A program made the position numbers and the translations under genes. 64,000 nt of DNA from Allorhizocola rhizosphaerae (GTDB lineage: Bacteria > Actinomycetota > Actinomycetes > Mycobacteriales > Micromonosporaceae): contig NZ_QJUG01000001.1 in assembly GCF_003426775.1 (NCBI RefSeq), forward strand, positions 1 to 64,000, read 5' to 3'. Each line of letters opens with the position of its first letter. The stretch's first letter is position 1. Positions 8,750-17,538 of the stretch are shown piece after piece. The notes below the pieces were generated by a model. The model was not told where the DNA came from and made no database searches. It saw only the letters and a program-made list of their open reading frames with translations.

Positions 8750-10332
8750 GCCGCCTGCTCCGCCCCGGCGATGGCGATCTGCCGCAGCGCCGCCTTGTCG
8801 ATCTTCCCGCGGCTGGTCTCCGGCAGGCTGGGCAACGGGTAGACCGCCGCCGGGACGCAGTAGTACGGCAAAGCCGAAGCCACGGCCTGCCGCGCCACCT
8901 CGGGGTCGACCTGGCCGGGCGCCACAAACGACACGAGATTGCGGTCGTCGAGCTTGAGGGTGACCGCGCGCAGGCAACCCGGCACGGACTCCAGCACGGC
9001 CGAGACCGAGTCCAGCTCCACCCGGAATCCACGAATCTTGACCTGATCGTCGGTGCGGCCCAGGTGTTCCAGCTGACCGTCCGGGGTCCACCGGCCCAGG
9101 TCACGCGTGCGGAACATCAGCCTGCCATCGCCGAGAAACGGGTCCGGCACATAGCGCTCGGCGTTCAAGGCCGGGTTGTCCAGATAGCCGGCCGACACAC
9201 AGTCTCCCCCGGCCCACATCTCGCCGACGTCGCCGATGGCGCATGGACGCCCGGACGGATCGAGGACGTACACGGTGTTGTTCGGTGTCGGCCGGCCGAT
9301 CGTGAGCAGCAGTGCGCTCGGGTCGTGGTGCTGCATCGTGTTCACGATGGTGGTCTCGGTCGGCCCGCACCCGTTGTAGAAGACGCATTGGCGGGCCCAC
9401 CGGTCGGCCAGCGGTCGTGGGCAGGGTTCACCCGCCACGGCCACCACCTTCGCCCGCGCACACCGGGCCGGATCGACAGCGCTCAAAATGGTGGGGGTCG
9501 CGATGATGACGTCGGCGCGTTCGGCGGCCGCGGTGATGTCGTCACCCCGGATCACGAGGGTCCCGCCGTGGCTCAGACAACCGAGGATTTCCCATGCCGC
9601 CATGTCGAACGCCACGTTGAGCAGTTGGGCCACCCGCCATCCCGGGCGGATGGCGAGGTCTCCGGGCGCGGTGAGCAGGATGTTGCACACGTTGCGATGG
9701 GAGACGACGACTCCGTTGGCGCGTCCGGTCGTACCGGATGTGAACAGCACATAGCAGTTTTCGCCGGCGCCGGTTGACTGTCGTGATTGGAATCGGCCCG
9801 CGGACGGGCCGAAGGGTTGGGACATCAGCGTGTCGAGGGTGATGAGATGGTGCCCGTGCGGCACCGGCACCCGGTCGGCCACGCTGGACACGGTCAGGAT
9901 GGCCCGCGTCGCTGCGGTGCTGATGACGTGGCGCAGGTGGGCCGGCGGAGCGTGGGCGGCGTCCTGCGGGACATAGGCGGCACCGGCCTTGAGCGCGCCG
10001 AGGATGCCGACCAGCATGGGAATGCCGCGCCGGACAAACAGGGCGACGTTGTCGCCCGGGCGCACGCCGCGGTCGGCCAGCACCGCGGCGAGCCGGTTCG
10101 CCTGACGGTCCAACTCGGCGTACGAAATCGTCTCGCCACCATGTTCGGCGGCCACCGCGTCCGGGCGCATGGCCGCATGCCGCTCGAACGCGTGGTGGAT
10201 ATGTGTCTCCGGCACGGCCGCGACCGGCCCCTGCCCGAAACGCCGGAACAGTTCGCGGTCGCGGTCTGAAAGGTGGTCCAGCAGGGGCGTGGACCAGGAG
10301 GTCGAGGTCCGCTCGATCACCTGTGGGTACAT
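8746..10332 (-). CDS. Stand-alone NRPS-type amino-acid adenylation enzyme
   Basis: A 528-aa ANL-superfamily enzyme with all core motifs: A3 LFTSGTTGRANG (196-207), A4 FDMAAWE with Asp243 (the residue that usually contacts an alpha-amino group), A5 NGCGPTE (320-326), A7 RTRDLGRW (Asp411), A8 GRTDDQVKIRGFRVE and A10 SRGKIDKAAL with Lys510. It should activate an amino acid as aminoacyl-AMP. There is no carrier (PCP) or condensation domain, and no carrier gene nearby. The ATG at 10332 follows GGAGGGG. Its stop overlaps the start of the membrane oxidoreductase (ATGA), so the two are made together, mirroring the fused fungal NRPS-TmpA-type proteins. Specificity was not deduced. Confidence 0.93.
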   Translation of the reverse strand: MYPQVIERTSTSWSTPLLDHLSDRDRELFRRFGQGPVAAVPETHIHHAFERHAAMRPDAVAAEHGGETISYAELDRQANRLAAVLADRGVRPGDNVALFVRRGIPMLVGILGALKAGAAYVPQDAAHAPPAHLRHVISTAATRAILTVSSVADRVPVPHGHHLITLDTLMSQPFGPSAGRFQSRQSTGAGENCYVLFTSGTTGRANGVVVSHRNVCNILLTAPGDLAIRPGWRVAQLLNVAFDMAAWEILGCLSHGGTLVIRGDDITAAAERADVIIATPTILSAVDPARCARAKVVAVAGEPCPRPLADRWARQCVFYNGCGPTETTIVNTMQHHDPSALLLTIGRPTPNNTVYVLDPSGRPCAIGDVGEMWAGGDCVSAGYLDNPALNAERYVPDPFLGDGRLMFRTRDLGRWTPDGQLEHLGRTDDQVKIRGFRVELDSVSAVLESVPGCLRAVTLKLDDRNLVSFVAPGQVDPEVARQAVASALPYYCVPAAVYPLPSLPETSRGKIDKAALRQIAIAGAEQAA

Positions 10333-10461
10333 GGTGTCATCCCCTCCGATCGAAAGTTTGCCGTGGCGCTAAACGCGCATACCTCGATGGTTGAGAGCAC
10401 ATCTCAGAACGTTCTTAGAAACGCGTGCGGACCTCGGTTCCACGCCGTCCGTTCGCAGTGA

Positions 10462-11688
10462 TCAGTGCGATCGCAGAGGTGCGGCGGGCAACCGCACGGT
10501 GAACCGCGCGCCATCCCCCGGCCGGCCCGCGGCCACGACGGTGCCGCCGTGACTCTCGACCACCTCCCGGGCCAAGGCCAGCCCCATCCCGAAGCGATGG
10601 CCCCGGCCGGCGGCGCCACGCACGAAACGGTTGAACATGACACGGTGCTGCGCCGGATCGAAGCCGACACCGGTGTCCTCGACGACCAGCTCCACGGTCC
10701 GGCCGCGGTCGACCGCCGCCACGGACACGGTGATCCGCCCTCGGGGCGGGGTGTGCCCGATGGCGTTGTCCACCAAGGCGGACAGCATCCGGCGCAAGGC
10801 GGATTTCACACCCAGCACCACAAGCGGCCCGGCCCTGGTCTCCAAGACTGCGACCAGCTCCCGCTCGCCGAGGCGTCCCGCCTCCGCGCCGAGCAGATCG
10901 GCGGCGACCTCGGCCAAGTCGACCCGCTCATCGCCCGGGGCATCCGACCGCAGCCGGGCGCCGCGCAGCATGTCATCGAGCACCTCACCGAGTTCGCGGC
11001 TGTCCGCTACCATCCGGCGCAGCTCGGTCACGAGCGGCTCGGGCAGGTCGTCGGCCCGCTGCAACAGGAGTTGACTGCGCATGTGCAAGCGGGTGAGCGG
11101 TGCCCGGAGTTCGTGGCTCGCGTCCTCGACGAACCGGCAGCGCCGATCCAGCAGCCGCGCGACCGGGTGCAACGCCCGGCGGGCCACCATGACGCCGGTG
11201 GCCACCGCCACCACCAATCCCGTGAGCCCGGAGACCGTCACCGCGGCCAACGCTCCGTCGCGCGTCCTGCGCTGCCTGCTCTCGTCGAGGACGACCTGGC
11301 GCACCTCGGTCCCGAACCGCTTGGTCAGGACCCGATAGACGGTACCGTTGCCCTCTACCGCTTCCTCCATCGGTCGCCCACCGGATGCCACCGCCCGCAT
11401 GGAGTCGTGCAGCGGCAGGCCTGGCGGCACTCGGCCGGCGCCGGTCCACTGCTCTCCGCTGAGGACGAACAGCCACACGCCGGGATCTTCGCCGGCCGGC
11501 TCGTCGCAGCTGATGGCGTCGTTGAGCGACCGCTCGACCGCGTATTCGTGGTACTGCCCGACGAGCAGGCAAGCCAGCGCACCGACCAGGAGGACCATCC
11601 CGCTGATCGCGGCGGTCAGGCTCACCGCGACGGACACGCGAGCCCGGTGCAGGACGCAGTCGTCCCGGCCATGGCCCGCTTTGTTCAC
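10462..11688 (-). CDS. Sensor histidine kinase
   Basis: A 408-aa membrane kinase. A first membrane helix (about 20-44), an extracellular loop of ~100 residues with two cysteines near its start (Cys61 in the loop), a second helix (about 148-168), then the HisKA motif RFVEDASHELRAPLTRL with phospho-acceptor His192, N-box LVDNAIGHTP, G1 VEDTGVGFDP and a G2-type MGLALAREVVESHGG. The start overlaps the response-regulator stop (ATGA at 11685-11688), so they form one operon. It ends 130 bp before the adenylation gene on the same strand and may regulate that pathway. The ligand is unknown. Confidence 0.93.
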   Translation of the reverse strand: MNKAGHGRDDCVLHRARVSVAVSLTAAISGMVLLVGALACLLVGQYHEYAVERSLNDAISCDEPAGEDPGVWLFVLSGEQWTGAGRVPPGLPLHDSMRAVASGGRPMEEAVEGNGTVYRVLTKRFGTEVRQVVLDESRQRRTRDGALAAVTVSGLTGLVVAVATGVMVARRALHPVARLLDRRCRFVEDASHELRAPLTRLHMRSQLLLQRADDLPEPLVTELRRMVADSRELGEVLDDMLRGARLRSDAPGDERVDLAEVAADLLGAEAGRLGERELVAVLETRAGPLVVLGVKSALRRMLSALVDNAIGHTPPRGRITVSVAAVDRGRTVELVVEDTGVGFDPAQHRVMFNRFVRGAAGRGHRFGMGLALAREVVESHGGTVVAAGRPGDGARFTVRLPAAPLRSH

Positions 11689-12365
11689 AGAGCGCCGATC
11701 TGATAACCCAGGCCGTGCACAGTGCGTACCACGCCGGGCCCCAGTTTGCGCCGCAGATAGTGCACGTAGGTGTCCACAATGGACTCTGAGTCGGCACCCT
11801 CGAACACCCGGCTGCGCAACTGCGTCCGGCTGTGCACCGCCCGCGGCCGCCTCGCCAGCGAACGGATCAACGCGAACTCGCGGCCGGACAGGCTGACGAA
11901 ATCGCCGCTGGGCAGTTGCACCCCGCGCTGCGCCATGTCCAGCCGGGCGGCGCCCAACGGGATCACCTCCGCCTGGTCGATCGCGCGACGGCTCAGCGCC
12001 CTTGTCCGGGCGAGCAATTCGGCCACCTCGAACGGCTTGGCGAGGTAGTCGTCGGCACCGGCGTCGAGCCCGTCGACCAGGTCGGCACAGCCGCCGAGCG
12101 CGGTCAGCATAAGCACCCGGGCGCTGACGGCGCGCTGCCGCAGGCGCACCACGAGGTCGAGCCCGTCCAGTCCGGGCAGTCCCCGGTCCACGACGATCAG
12201 CCGATATGCCCTGGTCAGTGCGAAGTGGAGGCCACGGTAACCGTCCGGGGCGTGGTCGACGGTGAAGCCTTCGGCGGTGAACAGCTCAACCAACATGCCG
12301 GCCAGCGCGCCGTCGTCCTCCACGAGGAGGAGACGACGCGGGCCGTCAGTTGAACGCTCATCCAT
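11685..12365 (-). CDS. OmpR/PhoB-type response regulator
   Basis: A 226-aa DNA-binding regulator. ATG 12365 (MDERSTDGPRRLLLVEDDGA) is chosen; upstream codons in the frame are not coding-like. The receiver domain (residues ~10-125) has the acidic pair in VEDD, phospho-acceptor Asp60 (YRLIVVDRGLPGLDG), the Thr switch (MLTALGG) and Lys110 (YLAKPF). The C-terminal winged helix (~130-226) ends in VDTYVHYLRRKLGPGVVRTV and GLGYQIG, as in OmpR/PhoB proteins. It is translationally coupled to the kinase through ATGA. Likely targets are its own promoter region at 12366-12705 and the adenylation operon; this is inferred. Confidence 0.93.
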   Translation of the reverse strand: MDERSTDGPRRLLLVEDDGALAGMLVELFTAEGFTVDHAPDGYRGLHFALTRAYRLIVVDRGLPGLDGLDLVVRLRQRAVSARVLMLTALGGCADLVDGLDAGADDYLAKPFEVAELLARTRALSRRAIDQAEVIPLGAARLDMAQRGVQLPSGDFVSLSGREFALIRSLARRPRAVHSRTQLRSRVFEGADSESIVDTYVHYLRRKLGPGVVRTVHGLGYQIGAL

Positions 12366-12705
12366 CTCAACATCATGGCATCTACCGACACGATTGTCAG
12401 GAAGGAGAGCCGATGAACCGCGAAAATCCATCATCGAATGTCGATTGTTTTTGATTGGTTCCAAATTAGACGCGCATACGACGATCCCTTTCCCGGCAAC
12501 ATTTCTCCTCCGAGCGCCGCTACCTGTCATTACGGGCGTCTGCCAAAAATCGATGCGGTCTTTTCGGAAAGCTGGGATACACGACCGGTGTTGAGATGAT
12601 CGTGGCCGCCCAGGCCGCAGGCGCGGGCGCCACAGGCGTCTGTGCCGCAAGGGCATAAGACTTCCGGTGTTGGGGCGGTAAACCGCTCGAGCGTGGGGAC
12701 CAGAA
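12366..12705 (+). other. Intergenic region, promoter of the two-component operon
   Basis: This 340-bp stretch lies upstream of the leftward response regulator and downstream of the leftward flavin oxidoreductase. The part 12400-12600 is visibly AT-richer than its surroundings, as expected for a promoter region. I saw no convincing repeat, operator or small gene. Confidence 0.4.
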
Positions 12706-13665
12706 TCACGGCACGTTAGCGGAGACCGGGCCTGGCCGAGGAGCGGTGTCGGTGGCGACCAGGTTCTTGTCTGCCGCGATCGCCGCGATCGTGCCGCTGG
12801 CCGTCGCCGTGGCGACAAAGGGCAGAGGCATCGGAAGGCTCGGCCGGTGTGCCATGTCGCCGGCGGCGTACACCCCCGGGACGCTGGTCGCCTGGAAGTC
12901 GTCGACCTCCACGCAACCGTCCGGCAGCAATCGGCATCCCAGTTTGCCCGGCAACTCGGAGCGCTGCGCGAACTGCCCGATGGCGAAGAGCGCCTTCCGC
13001 GAGAGCGGCTCGCCCGACTCGAAGACAATGCGCTCCAGCTCTTCGTCGCCGGACTCCAAGCGGACGATCTTTTCATCGCGGACCGATACGCCGTTGTCCG
13101 CCAACCGGTTCAGTACCGTTTCGTCGAGCTCGTCGACGCGGCCGTCGGCACACAGGACCACGTCAGAGGTGAACCTCCGCAGGTGCAGGGCGAGATCGAC
13201 CATGACACCGTCGTTGTACAGCACGGCGATCGGGTTGCCGCGGGCCGCTTCGTAGCCATGGCAGTATGGGCAGTGGTAGATGCCGCGTCCCCACAGCTCC
13301 CCGAATCCCTCGATATGTGGCAGTTCGTCGGCCAGCCCCGTCGCCAACACCAGGCGTCGCGTGTGGACGGTCGAGCCGTCCCCCAGCGTCAACTCGAACC
13401 CTTCGCCGTCTCCCAGCGGAGTGGCGTCGTCGACCGTCCCGGTCCGGGTCTCGATGGTGGGATACTGCTTGAGTTCCGAGTGGGCGATCGCGCGAAACTG
13501 ACTCGGGGGCGTGCCATCCCGGGTGAGGAAGTTGTGCATGTTCTCGGCGCGTGCGTTGCGGTATTCGCCGGAATCGATCAGAAGGGCCGGCCGGATTGCG
13601 CGGCCGAGGGTGAGCGCGGCGGAGAGACCGGCCGGTCCACCTCCGACGACGATTACATCGAACAT
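12706..13665 (-). CDS. Thioredoxin reductase-like FAD disulfide oxidoreductase
   Basis: A 319-aa protein from ATG 13665 (MFDVIVVGGGPAGLSAAL), preceded by GAAAGGG; an upstream ATG at 13707 would add 14 residues before the FAD strand and is less likely. It has an N-terminal FAD Rossmann motif (GGGPAG), an NADPH-side domain with redox-active HCPYCHGYE (Cys132, Cys135) and a C-terminal FAD motif (GVYAAGDMAH). It resembles thioredoxin reductases and the related dithiol oxidases of disulfide-containing natural products. There is no thioredoxin gene next to it. The start lies ~44 bp after the exporter stop, so it is probably co-transcribed with the MFS exporter. Confidence 0.9.
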   Translation of the reverse strand: MFDVIVVGGGPAGLSAALTLGRAIRPALLIDSGEYRNARAENMHNFLTRDGTPPSQFRAIAHSELKQYPTIETRTGTVDDATPLGDGEGFELTLGDGSTVHTRRLVLATGLADELPHIEGFGELWGRGIYHCPYCHGYEAARGNPIAVLYNDGVMVDLALHLRRFTSDVVLCADGRVDELDETVLNRLADNGVSVRDEKIVRLESGDEELERIVFESGEPLSRKALFAIGQFAQRSELPGKLGCRLLPDGCVEVDDFQATSVPGVYAAGDMAHRPSLPMPLPFVATATASGTIAAIAADKNLVATDTAPRPGPVSANVP

Positions 13666-13708
13666 TGGGACCCTTTCGAGGTCGGACTGACTGTTCGGGC
13701 GGGCCATG

Positions 13709-15217
13709 TCATGCCTCTCGTCTCCCGCCGATTCCGTGCGGGACCGTCAATGGTTCGGCGACCGCGCCGTCGTTTTCCGCGAGTGCACTGCCCGAATCAT
13801 CGGATTCGGTGGCTGTACGCCGAGATTTCCGCAGTAGCACGGCGGCCAGCACACCGGTCGCTGCGGCAAGCCCGGCACCGGTGGTGAGAGCGGCGCCGAC
13901 TCCGTCGGTCAACGACGACAGCGCGTCACCGCCTCGCCCGGCCGACCGCGAACTGGCCGCCACCGCGACCGCGCCGAGCACGGCCAACCCGATCGCGCCG
14001 CCGATCTGCATGGTGACGTTCACCAGGCCCGAAGCCAGACCGGCGCTGTCCGCGGGCGCCTCGGCGGTAGCGGCGATCATCAGGGCGACGACACTGAGCA
14101 CGGCACCGATCGCGGTAACGGTCAGCGGCCCGATCACGTCGGTGAAGTAGTCGCCGCCCACGTCGGCCTGGGCCAGCCAGAGCAGGCCCGCCGCGGCGAT
14201 CAGGCTTCCGGCCGTTGCCGGGATGCGGTATCCGATCCGGCTGACGAGGCCACCGACGTGGGTTCCCAGCAGCGCGAAGCACAATGCCGCCGGCATTTGG
14301 GCCAACCCGGCCTGCAGTGGCGTAAATCCCAGTACGTGCTGCACGTACAGGGTGAGGAGGAAGAACATCGGCATGATGGCGGCCTGGGTGAGAAAGGTGA
14401 GTCCGTTGCCGTTGCGCAGCGACGCGATCCGGAAGATTCGCAGCGGGATGAGTGGCTGGCTGCTGCGCGACTCAATCACGACGAACGCGACGAGCAGCAC
14501 CGCGGCCGCGGCGAAAAGGCCGGTTGTCTGTGCGGTGGCCCAGCCGACGGTTCCGGCGTTGAACAACGCGTACACCACCAACGAGACACCTGCGGTGACA
14601 GTGACGGCTCCGGCGATGTCGAACGAACGGTGGCTCGCGTCTTTGGCCTCGGGGAGCAGGCGCGGAGCCAGCAGCACGACCACGGCCACGATCGGTAGGT
14701 TGATCCAGAACACCGACTGCCAGCCGAACCATTGGGTGAGAAGGCCACCGAGGACGTATCCGGTGGCGGCACCCGCGGCGGCCACCGACCCCCAGATGCC
14801 GAGGGCTTTGCTTCGCGCCTTTTGCTCCGTGAAAAGGGTCATGACCAGTGCAAGCGCGGCCGGTGAAACCATCGCCGCGCCCGCGCCCTGCACCGCACGG
14901 GCGATGATCAGCCACAGCGGTGCGGTGGCAAGCGCACCGGCCAGCGACCCCACTGCGAACAGTGCCAGACCCCAGACGAACATCCGGCGCCGTCCGAGAA
15001 TGTCACCGGCACGGCCGCCGACCAGCAGCAAACCACCGAAGGCGAGGGCGTAAGCGTTCGCCACCCAGGTCAGGCTTTCGGGCGTGAACCCGAGTTCCGA
15101 CTCCATCGACGGGGCGGCGATGATGACGATCGCGGTGTCGACGACGAGTACGAACTGGGTCATGGCCAACAGCGCCAGTGCGAGCCAATGCCGAGTGGGT
15201 GGAAGTGGTGACGTCAT
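13709..15217 (-). CDS. MFS drug exporter, DHA2 (EmrB/QacA) type
   Basis: A 502-aa membrane protein with about 14 hydrophobic helices, the DHA2 signature. Visible motifs are VVDTAIVIIAAPSM in helix 1, the motif-A loop GGRAGDILGRRRMF between helices 2 and 3, and motif C-like GAATGYVLGGLLTQ in helix 5. It is expected to exchange protons for small hydrophobic toxic compounds at the cytoplasmic membrane. It is followed at once by the thioredoxin-reductase-like gene, and a 210-bp gap precedes it; the linkage hints at export of a sulfur-containing or redox-active compound, but that is speculation. Confidence 0.92.
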   Translation of the reverse strand: MTSPLPPTRHWLALALLAMTQFVLVVDTAIVIIAAPSMESELGFTPESLTWVANAYALAFGGLLLVGGRAGDILGRRRMFVWGLALFAVGSLAGALATAPLWLIIARAVQGAGAAMVSPAALALVMTLFTEQKARSKALGIWGSVAAAGAATGYVLGGLLTQWFGWQSVFWINLPIVAVVVLLAPRLLPEAKDASHRSFDIAGAVTVTAGVSLVVYALFNAGTVGWATAQTTGLFAAAAVLLVAFVVIESRSSQPLIPLRIFRIASLRNGNGLTFLTQAAIMPMFFLLTLYVQHVLGFTPLQAGLAQMPAALCFALLGTHVGGLVSRIGYRIPATAGSLIAAAGLLWLAQADVGGDYFTDVIGPLTVTAIGAVLSVVALMIAATAEAPADSAGLASGLVNVTMQIGGAIGLAVLGAVAVAASSRSAGRGGDALSSLTDGVGAALTTGAGLAAATGVLAAVLLRKSRRTATESDDSGSALAENDGAVAEPLTVPHGIGGRREA

Positions 15218-15427
15218 CTGTAATCTCCCCTGAGATAACCGAGGTACCGGGAGAGGTGAACCCCGGCCGTGGGCGGTGGTCTGGTAAGGCGGGTTCGCCG
15301 CGATCGGCGGTGCTGAGCCAAGCTCGAGAACCGAGGTATTCCCCTTGCTGTATCGACGCCCAAGACGCTTCCGGCCAAGGCGATCCGGCCGGCATCTCGC
15401 GTGGACTCGCCGGTGCCAAGGAACGGT

Positions 15428-16135
15428 TCACTGCCCGAGCCTCGTGGCGGCCACGGTAGCCGCGTAGCCGGCCAGCATGTCGGCCACCTCCTTGGGCCGG
15501 CTGAGTGCCACGCAGTGGCTGCCCGCGATCTCGTCGGGGACGATACCCAGGCGGTCGGGCACCAGCCGGCGGAAGAAGTCGGGCGGGAAGAAGCGGTCCT
15601 CGTTGCACAGCACGAACCTCGTCGGCACGTTCGGCCACGCATCCAACGGCCACGCAGCGGCCGTCGCGGCACTCGACGGATGCGCGCGCTCCTTGCCCAT
15701 CGCTTCCTCGGCCAACTCCCGCGGTACATCGTGGTAGAAGCTCACGAAGGGATCCGCGTTGCCGGTCAAACCGCCATCACGCTTGGCCTGCTGCTGCACC
15801 GCGCTCTGGTAGCCGGTGTTGGCCCACCACTCGTCGGGCGACTCGCCCGGCGACGGGACCATGCCGGCCAGGAGCACCAGCACATCGACGGGAAGCCGTG
15901 CGGCGACCAACGGGGCGGTGAACGCACCAAACGAGTGGCCCACGACGACCAGGTTCTGCCTGTCACCGATGGCTTCGACTACCGCGTCGGCGTAGTCCTC
16001 CAGGGTTTTCGACTCGTCATCACCCGGAAGATCGGGAGCTACCACGTCGTGACCGCGCGCTTGTAGCTCGGCCTGCACCAGGTGCCAGGACCATCCGACG
16101 TCTCCCCCACCATGGATCAACACGAACGTACTCAT
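15428..16135 (-). CDS. Alpha/beta hydrolase
   Basis: A 235-aa soluble enzyme. ATG 16135 (MSTFVLIHGGGDVGWSW) follows GAGGAGAG at good spacing; a second ATG 18 bp upstream overlaps the transporter stop and is the alternative. The fold shows the oxyanion HGGG near residue 8, nucleophile Ser68 in VVGHSFGAF, a likely acid Asp180 (NEDRFFPP, first D) and His207 (AGSHCVAL). It is close to the salicylate-esterase/EstC-like branch of plant and bacterial hydrolases, acting on small esters. It lies 14 bp after the EamA transporter gene, so the two are co-transcribed and under the LysR regulator upstream. Confidence 0.9.
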   Translation of the reverse strand: MSTFVLIHGGGDVGWSWHLVQAELQARGHDVVAPDLPGDDESKTLEDYADAVVEAIGDRQNLVVVGHSFGAFTAPLVAARLPVDVLVLLAGMVPSPGESPDEWWANTGYQSAVQQQAKRDGGLTGNADPFVSFYHDVPRELAEEAMGKERAHPSSAATAAAWPLDAWPNVPTRFVLCNEDRFFPPDFFRRLVPDRLGIVPDEIAGSHCVALSRPKEVADMLAGYAATVAATRLGQ

Positions 16136-16149
16136 TGGACTCTCCTCTT

Positions 16150-17073
16150 TCATCGTTGGAATTCGGAGCGAACGACGACGGCGACCGCGAGCACCACGAT
16201 CACCCCGCCGATGAGGATCGGCACCGTCACCGGCTCCGCGAGAATCAGCCACCCCAGGCACACGGCCACTAACGGATTGACATACGCGTACGTGGCAGCC
16301 AAGGACGTCGCCGTCGATTGCAACAGCCAGACATACGCGGAGAAGGCCAGGACGGATCCGAATAGGACGAGGTATCCCCACGCGGCCCAGGACCGGGCCG
16401 AGTAGGCGGCTGGGTCGAACCGCTCACCACTGGCCAGACCGGCCATCGTCAGTACACCACCACCGATGAGCATCTCGTAGACCGCGACAACGAACGGGTC
16501 ACGCGGGAGCGGGATCCGCGGCTGGCGCCACGAGCCGAACGCCCACGACAGCCCGGCGACGAGGACGGCCACCATGGTCCAGACCGGGAAGGTGCCACCG
16601 AGACCGGTCGCGGTGACCAGCACGACCAAGCCGCCGAAGCCCATCGTTACGCCCGCCACCGTAGGACCCGCAGGACGTTCACCGGACAGGACACGGTGGC
16701 AGACGATCCACAGCGGCACTGCCGCGACCAGTAATGCTGTGATCCCGGACGTTGCCCCGCCGTATTCGGCGAGGGTCACCAGGCCCTGGCCTACCACCAC
16801 TAGAAGGAGCCCTATCTGCGCGCATCCCAGCAGTTGCCGGCGCGTCACGGCCAGCCTGCCCAGACCCCCGCGACCCGCCAGCACGCCTGCCAGCAAAACG
16901 CTGGCCATGAGGAAGCGGATACCTGCGCTCACGAAGGGAGGCATCTCCTCAACCATGATCCGGATCGCGAGGTACGTCGAACCCCAAACGACATAGACGA
17001 TCGCCAGGGCAGCCCCGACGAGCAGCAGAGGGCTTCGAGTCTGTGCTGGGGCAACAGTGGCGGTGGTGGTCAT
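16150..17073 (-). CDS. EamA/DMT-family exporter
   Basis: A 307-aa protein with ten hydrophobic helices in two EamA repeats (first includes YVVWGSTYLAIRIMVEEMPP, typical of YedA/RhaT-like exporters; second includes AATYAYVNPLVAVCLGWLIL). It probably exports amino acids or small metabolites across the cytoplasmic membrane. It is the first gene after a LysR-type operator block (17106-17147), with 32 bp between the block and its ATG, and is followed by an alpha/beta hydrolase. The divergent LysR gene at 17598 is the likely regulator. Confidence 0.92.
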   Translation of the reverse strand: MTTTATVAPAQTRSPLLLVGAALAIVYVVWGSTYLAIRIMVEEMPPFVSAGIRFLMASVLLAGVLAGRGGLGRLAVTRRQLLGCAQIGLLLVVVGQGLVTLAEYGGATSGITALLVAAVPLWIVCHRVLSGERPAGPTVAGVTMGFGGLVVLVTATGLGGTFPVWTMVAVLVAGLSWAFGSWRQPRIPLPRDPFVVAVYEMLIGGGVLTMAGLASGERFDPAAYSARSWAAWGYLVLFGSVLAFSAYVWLLQSTATSLAATYAYVNPLVAVCLGWLILAEPVTVPILIGGVIVVLAVAVVVRSEFQR

Positions 17074-17105
17074 ACCAGCACGCTAGGCGCTCGCAAGATA
17101 TCGTG

Positions 17106-17147
17106 AAAAGCGATGATTTCCGATCAGTATCATCGCTAACAGCGATG
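17106..17147 (-). promoter_or_regulatory. LysR operator copy A, before the EamA exporter
   Basis: The block contains the perfect palindrome ATCGCTAACAGCGAT (17132-17146), which fits the LysR T-N11-A rule, and a half-site-like AAAAGCGAT at 17106-17114. The same block, with the same 26-bp internal spacing, recurs at 17539-17580. It ends 32 bp before the exporter start codon. Binding by the neighbouring LysR protein is inferred. Confidence 0.75.
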
Positions 17148-17155
17148 GATTCGGA

Positions 17156-17287
17156 TTGAGCTGGGCTTGTGATCGATCTCAGGGCATGGCCCGCTGTCAT
17201 CACCTGGCGATAGCCCGCGAAGTCGGCGTCCGTCGCTCGCGCCGGGTCGAACCGCTCGATCACAAGGTCAGAAGTCAATAACCTCAC
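17156..17287 (-). pseudogene. GNAT acetyltransferase N-terminal fragment
   Basis: An ATG at 17287 opens a frame reading MRLLTSDLVIERFDPARATD, then DADFAGYRQVMTAGHA, the typical N-terminus of GNAT-family acetyltransferases. The similarity stops after about 40 residues, where the sequence runs into operator copy A, so the acetyl-CoA binding core is missing. It appears to have been cut by the rearrangement that also left the MFS remnant next to it. It is non-functional as it stands. Confidence 0.5.
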
Positions 17288-17334
17288 TGTCGTTGCGCGG
17301 ATGGGCGCGCCGGCCGGGCCGCGGGCTCCTTTGG

Positions 17335-17506
17335 TCAGCCGGCCGCCACCTTGGCCTCAACCTCGGCCTGAACCGCGGGCGTGAACACCCGGACGAACGG
17401 GATGATCACGAGGACGGACGTCAGGGCAAAGAACCCGAACGACACCGAGAACCCGAACCATTCGGCGAGGATCCCGGACAGGCCGGCGCCGACCGGTTGA
17501 CGTCAC
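17335..17506 (-). pseudogene. MFS transporter, internally deleted
   Basis: Read leftward from about 17495 to the TGA at 17335-17337, the frame gives QPVGAGLSGILAEWFGF, then SVSFGFFALTSVLVIIPFV and a short polar tail: the last two helices of a major facilitator transporter. A GTG at 17506 sits exactly as far (32 bp) from operator copy B as the exporter ATG sits from copy A, so the promoter and start of the gene survive, but a deletion has joined them out of frame to the 3' end. About 350-400 codons are missing. The original gene would have been a second target of the LysR regulator. Confidence 0.65.
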
Positions 17507-17538
17507 GCCAGCCACGCTAGGTCTCGGAAAGATTCGCC

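Noticed and set aside
13667-13707. Longer N-terminus for the flavin oxidoreductase
   Set aside because: It would put 14 residues before the FAD-binding strand; the start at 13665 has a better spaced ribosome binding site.
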